Assembly (NCBI GenBank): GCA_902806575.1
Contig: CADCXD010000002.1
Span: forward strand, 3,658,001-3,722,000
DNA length: 64,000 bases
Direction of reading: 5' to 3'
Source of the DNA: Jackrogersella multiformis
Lineage: Eukaryota > Ascomycota > Sordariomycetes > Xylariales > Hypoxylaceae
Part shown: positions 13,870-25,914 of the stretch, one piece after another
How the letters are laid out: every line of letters begins with the position of its first letter
Position numbering within the stretch: position 1 is the first letter of the stretch
The notes under the pieces: generated by a model
Databases searched by the model: none
Told to the model about the DNA's origin: nothing
What the model saw: the letters and a program-made list of their open reading frames with translations, nothing else
Program-made: the position numbers and the translations under genes

Positions 13870-15225
13870 TTAAAAAGGATAAGCCCGAACCTCTTCCTCA
13901 CGACTGAGATCCAACCCCCTCTCAACCTGCTCCTGGTGTTTCTGATCCAGATACTCCAGCAGCACCTCCCCGTACCTCTCCTTCCCCTTATACCGGCTCA
14001 CATCGTCGCCCCAGCTCCTCACCGCGCTCGCCAGCCGCCCCGGCACGTAGTCCTCCTTCACGATCTCCGTGATGGGCAGGAAGTAGGTGCGGATGGTGAA
14101 CACGACGCCCCCGCTCTTGGGCAGCCGCCGCAGAGACTGCCTCTCGGACCGGAAGTAGTGGTGCTCAATCGCGCGGTTCTTCTCCGCCGTGTTCCAGCTG
14201 ACGTGGGCCGAGTCCTCCGACCCGATGCTCCACGACCACCCCAGCGCGTCGTCCACCTGCATGAAGTAGTTGTTGCGCGCCACCATCTCCTCCGGCTTGA
14301 GCCGCCGGAAGAAGTTCATCATGCCCTTCTCCAGCCTCTCCTCGTACTGCGGCACCTCCCCCGACGTGTGGATCTCCGATAGCCGCATCCCGTACTTGTC
14401 CTCCAGCCGCCAGAACCCCGCCAGCAGCACCGCCCCCGCCAGGAGGTAGTACTGGCTGTCCGGCCTCTCGATCATGATGGCTAGGTCGTCTTGCACCAGC
14501 CGCGCGCAGATCTGCATCGGGTCTTCGGGGAGCGGCTGCGTCACGATGTCGAAGCTCTCTCCCGACCAGAGGTTGTCGATGCCGACGGCCGTGCGCTTGT
14601 ACAGCGACGGGTACCGCGCCGGCAGGTAGTCGACTAGGTCTTCGAGGAGCTCGATGGCGGCGGGGTAGGCCTCGGGCGCCGTCCTGCAGCACTTGTGCCC
14701 GCGCTCCTTTATCCGCTGGGCCTTGTCGGCGTGGTACCGCGGGTAGTGGTTGTCCAGCTCGATCCAGTCCTCATGCTTTAACGTCCGCAGGCCCATGGTC
14801 ACGTTATACTTGGGGCCGTACCGGAATGGTCGGTACGGGAGGGGCTTTGTGTGCTCGACCGACCAGTCCGGGTATGCGTTTGGCTTGGGCAGGCTGAAGT
14901 CGGATGGAATCCACTTGCCCCATTCTCGACCTGGGTTTTTCACTGTGGTGCTCCTCGACGTGCCTTTCTCAAGCACCGGAGTGGTGGGTGTAGATGGACG
15001 CCTAACATTGCTGAGGTTTCGTCTCCGAACGACATACGCCACTATCGTGGAGAGTACCAGAAGTACGAGGGCAGCTGCGTATGCGGGTGTCCCGAAATGT
15101 CCCTGGGAGGAGAGCCTGCTTCCATACGCCTTGATCACGGAAGCACAACCACGGCCCGATTCATGAAGCTCCTCGTACGCCTGGCCGGCGCGCTTGGAAA
15201 TTTGGTCTCCCGCCCACTCAAGCAT
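13870..15225 (-). CDS. Haem-dependent oxidative N-demethylase-like protein, membrane-anchored
   Basis: Single exon, 451 residues. The frame stays open upstream to 15294, but the first ATG is at 15225, giving MLEWAGDQISKRAG. A transmembrane helix (about residues 46-66, TPAYAAALVLLVLSTIVAYVV with RRR after it) precedes a roughly 320-residue domain that I recognise as the DUF3445/HODM alpha-subunit-like family: the tract YNVTMGLRTLKHEDWIELD, then YPAAIELLEDLVDYLPARYP, LVQDDLAIM and AGFWRLEDKYGM. Bacterial relatives bind haem and oxidatively demethylate small amines; the fungal substrate is unknown. The N-terminal helix suggests an ER or outer-mitochondrial location with the domain in the cytosol (inference). 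Coding GC is higher than the flanks. Confidence 0.88.
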   Translation of the reverse strand: MLEWAGDQISKRAGQAYEELHESGRGCASVIKAYGSRLSSQGHFGTPAYAAALVLLVLSTIVAYVVRRRNLSNVRRPSTPTTPVLEKGTSRSTTVKNPGREWGKWIPSDFSLPKPNAYPDWSVEHTKPLPYRPFRYGPKYNVTMGLRTLKHEDWIELDNHYPRYHADKAQRIKERGHKCCRTAPEAYPAAIELLEDLVDYLPARYPSLYKRTAVGIDNLWSGESFDIVTQPLPEDPMQICARLVQDDLAIMIERPDSQYYLLAGAVLLAGFWRLEDKYGMRLSEIHTSGEVPQYEERLEKGMMNFFRRLKPEEMVARNNYFMQVDDALGWSWSIGSEDSAHVSWNTAEKNRAIEHHYFRSERQSLRRLPKSGGVVFTIRTYFLPITEIVKEDYVPGRLASAVRSWGDDVSRYKGKERYGEVLLEYLDQKHQEQVERGLDLSREEEVRAYPF

Positions 15226-16910
15226 CGTGGTAACCTTCTCACTACAATGCTGAGGTGCGTTCTGTTTTCCTTCAAGGTAATTGGAGATAACCAATTTCCC
15301 TCCGAGCGCTAACTTGGGAGTATCGGAATTGAAGGTTTAACCTTCGAGCTGACTATTTAGATATGCAAGATATAGAACCGGACGCTTGATCCCTTGCACC
15401 GTTCTCGGCCATGCACACTTGGCACGACGATGAAGATGACTTGGGAATGGCCAGACCGTAATAGGTATTTCCCGAAGTGCGAAGAAGTCTTTCACGGTCG
15501 CTCACCATTATTACTACATGTGGTATCCCATACCCAATCAAACCGGGAAAAAGGAATAGCCTCTCGCTGCCCTATTCGGTACTTGCGGGGAAATTCGTGA
15601 GGCTTCGCAGCGCTTTGGGAGATAAAAGATGACTATCCAATTAAGAGCATTGGACGGCAACGTCTAGGATGGGAGATATCTCGGCCTTGAGGCGTAATAT
15701 CAACCAAGACTACTCCTTGCCTACGACCGTTCTCGGCCGCGTCACTAGCGCCGGCTGAGGAGATAAGGTTAGCGAGTCAGGAGATAGCGAGGCACTGCGG
15801 TATGTCGATCCATGATCCCCCCCTATCAGATAGATCACGTATATAGGTTAGGTAAGTAGATATTTCCCATTAGCTCCAAGATAGACCCGGCGCGTACATA
15901 CATAGTATAGGTACGCGACGCCAATCTTCCCCACAAAGAGACGATAGGTGAGTCGAAGCTCGTCCAGTAAAGTTACATCTCCTTATCGCCCGGGCCTCTG
16001 CTGATAAGGTATATCCTTCGTCCCCCGCAAATCTATCTGCTACCGACCTACTAGCTAGCCTCTATTAAATATGGGATGTCGTTCCGCTCAACTCATACCT
16101 AGCTGCTGCTATAAGCTCCATGTGCCGCGCAGCACCATCGTGCTATGTCATACCATAAGTGCTGGACCTGGAGCCGAGATGGGACCATCTCTGTCGGGGT
16201 CCTGCGTGTTTGGCTGACGTGCTGGGTTGTCGTTTTATACTTGTGGCTTTGATCTTCACATATGCTATCCTTTTGGTGCGTTTGACTAGGGTTTGGCATT
16301 GTGGGTGTGTTTTTTGGATTATATTCATGTTATGGGTCTTAAGGGGATGAAGCTAAACATGCGTATCTTACTAGGCTAGACTATCTTCACTGTCACGTTG
16401 TCGACTTGCGTATGTCACAGATCACATGCTGGTTAAGAATCACAATAGTTTTGCTGAATGACGAGATTAATAACTGGAATTTAAGGTATGTCCATTGTTG
16501 CCTATCCCCTTAACTGGCAGCTGTCTGCACGTCCCCTTGCAATCAGTTGTGTGCAGATAACTACCTAGGTACCTATCTAGGAATACACGTCTGTGTTGTT
16601 TCCTTGTCAGCCTACACCTTGTCCGCCTACAGAGGCTTACCCACATCGTCCAGTCCACTTATTGATCTGTTGACTTCATACGGCCCGGTATAATTTCATA
16701 GAACATGCAACACCACACCCCTGTACTGCAGTTCACTGCCGAATGCTTCAGCACTGACGAATACCCCGTAGCAATATCTAGGTAGGTTACTCCCTATACC
16801 GTCGCACCGACGTCCTGGCTGTAATAAGACTAGATGTCTCGAAGTGATACAGCCATGCTTCCTGTTCACATCATGTGTTGTTGCCTTAGGAATGATGGAT
16901 GCGTTTATAT

Positions 16911-16985
16911 CCGGAGGACTTGAAGACCATACGAGGCTATCTAATCTACCACATCGACGTACATCGGCGCATAGGACGGCGGTGG
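16911..16985 (+). repeat. Degenerate GGAGGACGT repeat, copy 1
   Basis: Begins CCGGAGGACTTGAAGACCAT and continues through CTAATCTACC and CGACGTAC. It aligns with the copy at 18779 over roughly 60 bases with several substitutions. Confidence 0.55.
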
Positions 16986-17784
16986 TATAGGGAATATTAG
17001 TACCTAGGTATGGATGCCTGCCGTTGTGATACAGGTCTCTTCCTTGCCGCCCAGCTCTTCATTGTCGCCGGTGTCGTCATCATCAGATGGGTTGGCGTCG
17101 TCATCTTAATTCGGTATCACTGGTAGTTGAAGTCCATTCCCGCCGATGCGGGCTCTCACGGATGCGAATTCATCCTTCTGAACTCTCAATGTAGCCTCTA
17201 TTTGGGTAGGCTAGGGGTTGAAATGAACACCGTCCAGGTACCTTGCCTCACTTCTGATGTTACTAAGGATTCTAGTTAGGACTAAACCTCCTTATGTATG
17301 TCCGCCGTGCCACATTGGTTCCTCCCCGATGAATGAGGTCGCTGAAGTCCAGTCAATCAAACCCGAGTAGGAGTCGAAGTTGACAAATTAGAACTAAGTC
17401 CCAGCAACGCCATTGCTCAAGGGAGGTTTTTTCTTGAATATTACCTCTCGCGGCTCTCTGTTGGCCTCGGTAGAAAATGAAATGGTCTATTAGAGGGAAT
17501 TATCACCCCAGATTGATCTGCAAGCTGTTGTTGGGCCCGCTTAATATTACCCACGTGAGGTGTACGTACTTAATCAACCGTGGTCGCCGGTACAGATGGT
17601 GATGAAAGGCAGAAGAGCTTTTCCCGCCGGATTGCATCTTGTTATAATGCGGTCTGGCTGGAAGCCATGGCGAGTTCCTTGCCGCCATATTATGTCTGGC
17701 GGCACTCTAGCTCTGCCCTTCAGGGTACTCTAGACGTCCTATGCTTAGCCATACGCCATGATGTATGTTACTATAGAAAGCTGC

Positions 17785-17804
17785 ATACGTCCTCCGGACG
17801 TAGA
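17785..17804. repeat. Degenerate GGAGGACGT repeat, copy 2 (inverted)
   Basis: CATACGTCCTCCGGACGTAG: the arms ACGTCC and GGACGT flank TCC, giving a short hairpin. Its reverse complement carries the same CCGGAGGACGT core as the other copies. It is followed by CATCATCATC, as is the copy at 19187. Confidence 0.55.
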
Positions 17805-18778
17805 CACAATCATCATCATCCTCGCCGCCATATGGACGTTTGGATGCTTGGCACTTCACACCTGTTCGGCGACATTGGGATTATTTGCCGTCGTGACGAC
17901 TGTGTGTGGTGAAAACTTCAAGTGGTGTCCGTAATATCGAGGGCCTTTGTTGAAGGTTTTCAATACCTTGTAGCAACCTAGGGCGAGAAAGAGTGTAGGG
18001 TAAAGGCGTAGGCGCGACGATGAAAGAACCCGAATGTCGTTTCCTTCTATTGCACTCGCTGGACGGAGGGAATAGCACTGCCGTGAAATGGTAGAGTGTA
18101 TGGTGATAGTGTAATCAAGGTAGCTCATTCCTAAGAAATAGCTAGTGGCGTCTTGGGATGCACTCTTTCTTCCTTCAAAACCTTTCCATCCGTATCAACT
18201 TCATAGTTGTTCTATGTGCTGCTGGATCGAGCAGCTTGGTAAGGCCGTCTGCCGTATTCGATTTGGTGTTGACTTACAATAGTGAGGTTACCATCCTCGT
18301 CTCCCGGCAAATATAACGGTAGTCCTTACGGATGTGACGCTTATACTTACTTACTGCCGTATCATCACTCCAGGACTTTGCTGCGCCGCCGTCCAACGGC
18401 AGTGGTAACGGAAAATAGCCAAGGCAAATGTATGTAGCTACGCCGGAGCATCTTGCCACGACAGGTTGTAGTTTGGATGACGACTGTAATGGTCTGCCGG
18501 CCATCATAAAGATCATCCCTGCTGCGGATCTGTCCGTTGCCGCATCCCCGGCGTAGCTTGCATCTGCTATGCCGTATAGTCCTAGCTCTCTGTACTGATG
18601 AGAGTGGTACTGGGGGAGCTGACGATATCGGATTGAAGTTAGACTGAAGTGACAAGTTATGGCGACAACATTCCAAACTAATAAAGTCGTAAAATGCTCT
18701 TAGGGTATCTATATTTAGACTCTTCGGTTTCATTAATTGTGGTGAGGTGCTGGAATGATGATAATGAAATCATTTACG

Positions 18779-18855
18779 CCCGGAGGACGTGAAGACTATG
18801 TACGGAGTAGCTAATATTGCATATCAGCGTACGTCCTTAGTCCGTAGGATAGTCA
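18779..18855 (+). repeat. Degenerate GGAGGACGT repeat, copy 3
   Basis: Begins CCGGAGGACGTGAAGACTAT and continues through GCTAATATTGC and CAGCGTACGTCC. It is the closest relative of the copy at 16911. Confidence 0.55.
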
Positions 18856-19186
18856 GAGTGCTTTCGCAGAGCTGACGTATCGTTTGACATAGTGAGGTGC
18901 TGGAAGGCGTGTTGCAAGGTCTTAGTTTCGGAGGAGGATTCCATATCGGCCTATGTCGCCAACCACGTGGCAGCCGAGAAAGGTTTCACACCACCTATGA
19001 TGTGAGGAGAACTCAGGTTTATGGACGCAATCTACATATAAAAGGTTAACCAAACTGAGTTTTGAGAATGGCAACAATAAGTTTGGAGTGAACTCACTAG
19101 GGTCATACCCATAAACCGTTCTCTTCCATGACGAATCATATCCGATTTGGTATGTCAAGCAGCCTTTTACCCAAGGCCTACATCTT

Positions 19187-19209
19187 GTTTACGTCTGGAG
19201 GACGTAAAC
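19187..19209. repeat. Degenerate GGAGGACGT repeat, copy 4 (perfect hairpin)
   Basis: The arms GTTTACGTC and GACGTAAAC are perfectly complementary around TGGAG. CATCATCATC follows. Confidence 0.6.
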
Positions 19210-22200
19210 ATGACGATAAACATCATCATCATCGTCAACATCTATCAGGGGTACTAACTCCTGACATGTCAAAGTGATGAATGTCTGATCACGGGTCCCA
19301 TGAAGAAATAGGAGGGTGAATGGACATAGAAGGAGGGGGTCAAACACTTTTATGTGATCAATTCGTTTTTGATCTTTGTTTCTGTGTGCAAGTAATTGTC
19401 CTCTCCCAGCTTCCTGCCGTTCTGTGAAGTAGTCAAGGTAATCATCGAATGTGATGTGTGCGCCGTCTGGGGAAGTCACCACCAACTGCAAATCCGGCTG
19501 AGTTGAGCTTGTTGTAGATCGTAATCACTTATTGATTGAGTGTTTTCGGCCCAGACACTCGGCAATCACATATGACTTCTATTGCCTATTAGCCGATCGT
19601 AACATCCTCAAGACATAGGTCCTTACCATCTGTCAACTCCATCGTCACCTTGTCGATAGTACCGGCGTCCCAATGAATGGATTCACCCTAAGACTTGATA
19701 CTTCCGAGTTGTCTCTGCACTTTACGATAAGGTATTGTAGGTACCTACCTATTCGTCGATCCCGACATCCATAACGTATGAGGTAGTTGTGGTATGTGTT
19801 GTCTCGGAGAGATACTCCAATACATCTACTTGCTTGAACTTGAACTGAGTGAGTGGAATGTAGAGAAATTAATGAGAAGAATGTGTGAGGGTGTATTAAT
19901 TGGTCATGTCGACCTGACCTTTAACTTGTTCAGCACACCTATTCTTAATGGGAGACAGTGTCTGCTTACCAGCGGAGGTGAATTGCTCAGGGTTAGGATG
20001 CTTGGGTTAGGCAAACAGTTGACAATATTTGCCTTGTTATCTTTTTAGGGTCTGATCTCATCTAAAGGTTATGATCTTCACTCCTGATGGTGACTTCACA
20101 CAAGAGTAGTGGGATGTTGCTTCAACAACTGTGGACGAGCCTTCGTCGAAGCTTGTCGAAGGTAAGTCTAAGAGGTATAGATGGGATCAAGCACCGTCTG
20201 CCACTCACATCGGCAATATCAGTCTAATTATGCCGATGTACCCATTGAGTAAGACTACATCTATGACATTAAAGTGATGATGTGCTATTCTGAGTGGATA
20301 ATGAAGTTGGTGGTCTGCTTCAAGATTGAGTCATGATAACGATGTTTGTAGAGTAGGAGATGAGGTGGTAGTAAAAGAAGAGGAAGTAGTAGTAAAAGAT
20401 GATGATGCCGATTGAATAGATGAACGAGATTAAATTGTGAGTGATCTTGGGCGTGTAGGGCGTGTAGGGCGTGGTAAGATTTTATTGTAGAAATATTGGT
20501 TATGATAAGTTTTGTGCAGAAAAATGGTGTGAGAAGGAAAATAGGATGGAAGGGCAAGCCCTAGGTTGAAAAAATTAATTAAACGGAAGGAGAATGAGAA
20601 TGAGAACAGGTAGCGACGTATCTACTTACTATCACTTTGGAATAGTTCCTTCTGCCTTCAGAGTTGAAGTATAGAGGTGGAGAAACTTGAATGGACATAC
20701 TAGGAAGATAGTGATACACGCCTTGGTACACGCCTTAAGATACGCCTCGAGATACGCCTTGAAGACACGCTCCGGCGGGAAACCACGAGATTCCAGTTAG
20801 CCATGTTGATGAAAAACACTGATGTCAAAGAATATATTGACTGATAATATATAGGTGAAAGAGTGTCTTGATATGATTGAGGAGGTGAATACGGATGAAG
20901 GAGGAGTGATTATTACGGATGAAGGAAGGGAGGTGACTATCAGGTTCATATAAGAATACTAGAGACTATGACGAAATTGACTCAGGTGAAATCTTTCGAT
21001 TCACATACTCACCTGGTCAATGATAGCCTACCTAATATTACCTAGGAAATCACCACTAGGCAATGAGTCACAACTATGGATTAATGGCTCGATCAAACAG
21101 TTGTACAGAACTGTATTCCGAGAATGCGGATGCCGAAAATCGGGTATTGTGGAGAAGGTACATAGTACTTCGGATCCGATGGAGGCAGGTGCAAGGTGTT
21201 ATATGGATAAACATGGGATTCACGAAGAAGGTTCGCCGGAAAGATTCAGAAATAGGGAAGGTACGGCGATAAGGCCTACGATTACGATTACCCGAGATAG
21301 TTTATTAGCATCGAACCTTACTTACCTCCTAGCATAACATAAGCACCTACCTAGCCTGGGTTTTTGGTGGGTTGCGTAATTACCTGGGTAGCCACCTATG
21401 TTCATAGAAAAGTAGGTACCTACTAATACCTGCGATGGAGTTTGTATGGAAATAGGGGGGGTTAACTATGATAAGGTAAGACTGAAAGTGAACAAACGGA
21501 ATAACTATACTTCTAAGACAATAGATGTACTTATTCAATCCAATGGAGTTAAAGACATTAAAGTAATACAACCTAGAGGTGTAAAATTCCCAGCTAGACT
21601 AACACTGCTACCAAGTGAGCTGATTGGTTACTTACTTACCTACTTAGGTAGGTAGGTAATCATGAAGCTAAAAGTCAATAAACTAATACCTAAGCTGATC
21701 AATTACTGGTAAATGATGTCTGTATGTTAATTGTGGATGTTGTACACAATGAGAACTGTGGTGAGGTACTTACCGGCCTACCTTCTGAGAAACCGCATAG
21801 GATATAGGGGAGATAGAAAGGGGAGGAGAAAGGACGACCGGATATTAAGAAGGGTTGAGTTGGAAATTTGGCTAATTAGATTAGAGACAAACTTTGATAA
21901 TAATGAAATTTACGGCATACGAGATTATATTGTGTAGGTAAATTGAATCAGTGTGTAACCTCTTACATGATAGGGGAAGGTTTTTTTTTGAATAATACCT
22001 AATCACATGTTACATGAACGTAGTTTCACTGAAGACTGATTTCAGTGCTAGCGGCTTCTTATATCAAGGCAAGAGTATTAAAGCTATTAAAGTAGAATAT
22101 AATAACCTGTCATAGCTAATAATGGTACCTGAAGCACGTGCATATTGAAAGGTATGATCGATTAAAGGAAGAGAGAGAAGCTCTCCCTGTGGCGAACTAT

Positions 22201-22977
22201 ATAAGTGTTCAGCTGACTAAGGTGGCCCGTGCAATACCTCGGCCCGCGACATAACCTTTTAATTGCATCCATATTGCGACGAACATGAGTTAGGTATTAT
22301 GATAGAGATTTCTAAAGTTCCCTTCCTGTTATCCACCCTACCACTATTATTCTCTGAAATACTAAATAATACTAATAATAGAAATGGCTCCAAGGTTTAG
22401 TGCAACTATGGATTAGTCTAACTTAGCTAGCACCTAGGATCTCAACCAATCATAGCTCAGCGTATTGCTGTATCAGGTTATCAAACGGTACGAAGGTTGT
22501 AGCCAAAAGTTTCGCACATCTGCTCCTGGGCAAAAGCCGCGTAAAGTAAGGTTTTTATATACTGTAATACATTGTTAGCTTAATGGGTTAGTACCTTAAT
22601 TTATAGTAATTAGGTATTGAATTTTAGTGGAGCAGTTATCATAAGACCTAGGTTAACTTATAAAGAGACTGGAACAAACAAAAGCTATTGTTATTCTGGG
22701 CCAGAAGGTCATTGACTCACAGTACAATACCTCTAGCCTGCCTAAGTACCAAGGTAGTCAAAGGCCGAAAGGGGACAACGAGAGGATGGTGCGACCAACT
22801 TAAGAATGTATATAATTACCTACCTGAGGTAGGGTAGATTAGTTTTTCAATTCCTTACCTAGGTATAAATTATAGCTGCCCTAATATAAACATCTACACA
22901 CTCATTCTTACATCCGAATTACGGCCAGAAAACCCAATCTTAGCCAGTTCCGCCAAATCGATTAAGTTATCAACACC

Positions 22978-23688
22978 ATGGACTACGACACCACGGACTA
23001 CCTCCAGGACCAATCTCCGTTCTTCCGGCTACCTTTAGAGCTGCGAGAAATGATCTACCGATGCTGTCAGCCTTTCTATATGAAATTACTCGAGGAGGGA
23101 TTCCCTAGAGGCTGCGAGGATTTTGGGGCGATGCTAACGGATCGCTCTTTTGACACCCCAGTGATTCTCCAGTTATGCAGGAGAATTAAGGACGAATCTG
23201 AACAGTGGATACATCAGCACCTCTGCATCGGATTCGACGACTGTAGCGGTGGTGATGATGTGTCGCTGTACCTCAAGGCGGTCAACAAGCCTAAGCTAAA
23301 ATGGGTCAGAAAGCTCACAGTGGACTTCGATGATCTCACGACGAGGCCTACGTTATTGCACAAGATAATAGAGCACGTCGTCGATCATTCGCCGAAGCTA
23401 CGAGTAGTCGAGATCAACTGGAAGGAAATGGTTCATTTTCCCTTTAACCCTACCATCTCGATTGAGGACAACATTGAGCCTTTGCTTTCGATTCTAGCTA
23501 AAGTTAGGAATCTGAAAACCCTAGAACTGATTGGGGCTAAGCAGGAGTGGGTAAAAGCGTTTGAGGAAAACCTGCGACAGAACAATCGAAGGGTCAAGGT
23601 AGAAATGGAACTGTTCGACATGGAGGGAATATGGGGTCATATGCTGGATACAAAGCAAGGAATGATACTAGACGATGCTACGGATTAG
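22978..23688 (+). CDS. Fungal 2EXR/F-box-like orphan protein
   Basis: Single exon, 236 residues, with ATG at 22978 in good context (CACCATGG). The N-terminus has FFRLPLELREMIYRCC, the LPxELRxxIY signature of the fungal 2EXR/F-box-like families, which are expanded in Sordariomycetes and poorly characterised. The rest contains leucine-spaced segments (LKWVRKLTVDF, LLSILAKVRNLKTLELIG) that resemble imperfect leucine-rich repeats, typical of the C-terminal part of such proteins. It may act as a substrate adaptor, but no partner is visible. The protein is shorter than many family members and ends in an acidic tail. Confidence 0.75.
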   Translation: MDYDTTDYLQDQSPFFRLPLELREMIYRCCQPFYMKLLEEGFPRGCEDFGAMLTDRSFDTPVILQLCRRIKDESEQWIHQHLCIGFDDCSGGDDVSLYLKAVNKPKLKWVRKLTVDFDDLTTRPTLLHKIIEHVVDHSPKLRVVEINWKEMVHFPFNPTISIEDNIEPLLSILAKVRNLKTLELIGAKQEWVKAFEENLRQNNRRVKVEMELFDMEGIWGHMLDTKQGMILDDATD

Positions 23689-24178
23689 AGCGGGCCTTAG
23701 TCGAGAAAGATGGAATGTATGTCTTATTATCACGTGCACACGTGCCATTGTACGTGATATGCGAAAAGTCGAACTTGGCTATCTACCTACCTAGTAATAG
23801 AGCGCGTATATTTTCTTAGTCACGTGTGCGAACGTTAATATGTAGTGGAACTCTTGTTGCCGACTTGCCGACTTGCCGACATTTCATGTACCTGGATACG
23901 TACCTAAGGTACCTACTATGTAAAGTACCTAAGTATCTACTACCCACGACCTTTAGTAATTTTTTCTAGGTACCGTAGCGTTACTAGTCGCACTTCTCTC
24001 TTCCTCCAACCTTGGAACTGTCCAAGCCTCGTCGTTCACTGTGAGCGCATCTTACACATCTGAATCTGAATCTGAATCTACACTTGCAATATAAATCTGG
24101 ACCCTTCCATTTCCATCATCGTCATCCTTAACTACCGTCATCATCCCTTCTGCCTTGTCAACAATCGTAATCCTCAAG
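23689..24178. other. Intergenic upstream of RSC7
   Basis: Contains GCCGACTT repeats near 23860-23880, TACCTAAGGTACCTA near 23900-23920 and a C/T-rich stretch at about 23990-24060 that may be the RSC7 promoter. No gene seen. Confidence 0.5.
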
Positions 24179-25914
24179 ATGCCTCGACGTCCTGGTCGTG
24201 CTGCCGCCAAGCGGGCGGCAGCAAAGCTTGGTAGGTTTATTATCATTTTATTATTATTTTTATTATCGGTTCCAACTTTCATCTTTTGTCGCAACCGCTA
24301 TTGATATCCTCATCTCTCGCGCCCGCGAATTTGTCGCATTCCATGAGCACCTTTCTAATATGTCCATTCATTGTTTAGAGAGCACGCCGAGGGTTCTTAA
24401 GGAGATCGAGGATGAGCCCATGCCTGATATCGATGGTTCCGATCCCGAGCAGCAAGCAGCGCCTGAGGAACAAGACAATGAGGAGGATTCTGGTGCAGAA
24501 CCTGATGAAAATCAGGATTCCGATATCCCATCCGCCAAATCACCATCTCCTCCCCCGCAGCCTGTCATCCGACGAAGACGCCTTGGTCGTCCTCCCAAGA
24601 ACCGACCGCCTGACTGGGATTCTCTACCACTCGAGACTCCCCAACGTGATCCGAACGACCCTCCCCGACGACGCGGTCGTGGAGGCTGGAGGGGAAGAGG
24701 TGGTCGAAAGGGTGCCTCGTATCAACCGACCCAACAGACTATCGACAAGGAGGGCAACATGGTGGATATTGTCGACGACGAGGTCGCGTTACCGGAGGAC
24801 CCCGAAGGTGAGACCAAGGTAGATAAGTTTGGACATCTACAAGAAGGTCGCGCATACCGCTGCCGAACATTCACCGTTGCCGGGCGTGGTGATCGCCTGT
24901 ACATGCTGTCGACGGAACCCGCCCGCTGCGTGGGATTCAGAGATTCCTACCTTTTTTTCACGAAGCACAAGCGACTTTATAAGATCATTGTGGACGATGA
25001 CGAAAAGCGCGACATGATCGAGCGTGAGATCATCCCTCATTCCTACAAGGGCCGTGCCATAGGAATTGTTACCGCCCGATCGGTATTCCGAGAGTTTGGC
25101 GCGTTGATCATCGTAGGCGGCAAGCGAATCATTGACGATTACGAAGTTGCCAAGGCCCGAGCTGAGGGCGTCGTGGAGGGCGAGCTCGCCGACCCGAACG
25201 ACAAATTCGTTGAAGGTGAAGAGTACAACAAGAATCAATACGTCGCTTGGCATGGTGCGAGCGCAGTCTATCACTCAGGAGCGCCGTCTATCCCCACGCA
25301 AAACGGCAAGGTGGATATCAAGAAGAGGCGTGTCAATATCACTGACACCAACTGGCAACTCGAGCACGCCCGTGAAGCAAGGTATATTGCGCATTTGTTT
25401 ATCGTCACATCTTCACTCGCAACTAACCAACATTTTACCTAGTCGTTTCAATGCCGAGATCGGTGCTATCCGACGCCAGAATCTATCCGGTGTCTACAAC
25501 GTGCACACTAACACGCTGCAATTTCCCGCAAGCATGCAACCGACACATGCGAGATTTGAACAGGTTGTAGATTCGTCCGCTCCGACTGGCAGCACCCGCT
25601 TTCCTCCGTTAGACCCAAAGATCCCACGTAACTTCAAAGTTATCGATACCCACATGGAAACTCCTCCCGCCGGTCTTTCAGCCGCTGTGTACGAGAAGCG
25701 TGAAGTACCTAGTTTCTTGAGAGACTTCCAGGGACTCGGAGCTGTGTCGCAAGAGATCTTGGAAGAGCTCCCGCCAGAATGCCGAGAGGCGTTTGACAAG
25801 GCTCTAGAACACGAGAACGCCTGGAAGGCCAAATGGGGTCCGGAGTCGACTATGACGCATCGAAGACAGCCTATCATTGATGCTGCCATCGTTCCCTATA
25901 GCAGGACGACGTAG
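24179..25914 (+). CDS. RSC7: RSC7/Npl6-Swp82 subunit of RSC/SWI-SNF chromatin remodelling complex
   Basis: Three exons, 24179-24230, 24379-25381 and 25443-25914, give 508 residues. The first exon (17 codons, MPRRPGRAAAKRAAAKL) joins at a split Glu codon; the second intron joins a split Ser codon (HAREASRFN). An acidic, Pro/Ser-rich N-terminus is followed by an AT-hook-like RRRRLGRPPKNRP (about residues 82-94) and an RG-rich stretch. The conserved RSC7/SWP82 domain then runs over FGHLQEGRAYRCRTFT, LSTEPARCVGFRDSYLFF, GVYNVHTNTLQFP and PTHARFEQV. In yeast Rsc7 is an assembly and stability subunit of RSC, a nuclear remodeller; filamentous fungi usually have one gene for the Rsc7/Swp82 pair. Start and stop match the family's normal extent. 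Confidence 0.93.

Larger units (their letters stand above)
15226..22977. other. 7.7-kb gene-poor stretch with degenerate repeats
   Basis: No complete gene is recognisable. Many short frames occur; the most protein-like is on the minus strand at about 19499-19375, with TSPDGAHITFDDYLDYF, and a frame at 19158-18922. They cannot be joined into a known protein and may be relics. A degenerate repeat carrying GGAGGACGT recurs at 16911, 17785, 18780 and 19187 and is listed separately. TACCTAGGTA palindromes are scattered (16562, 17001, 21645). Confidence 0.55.
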
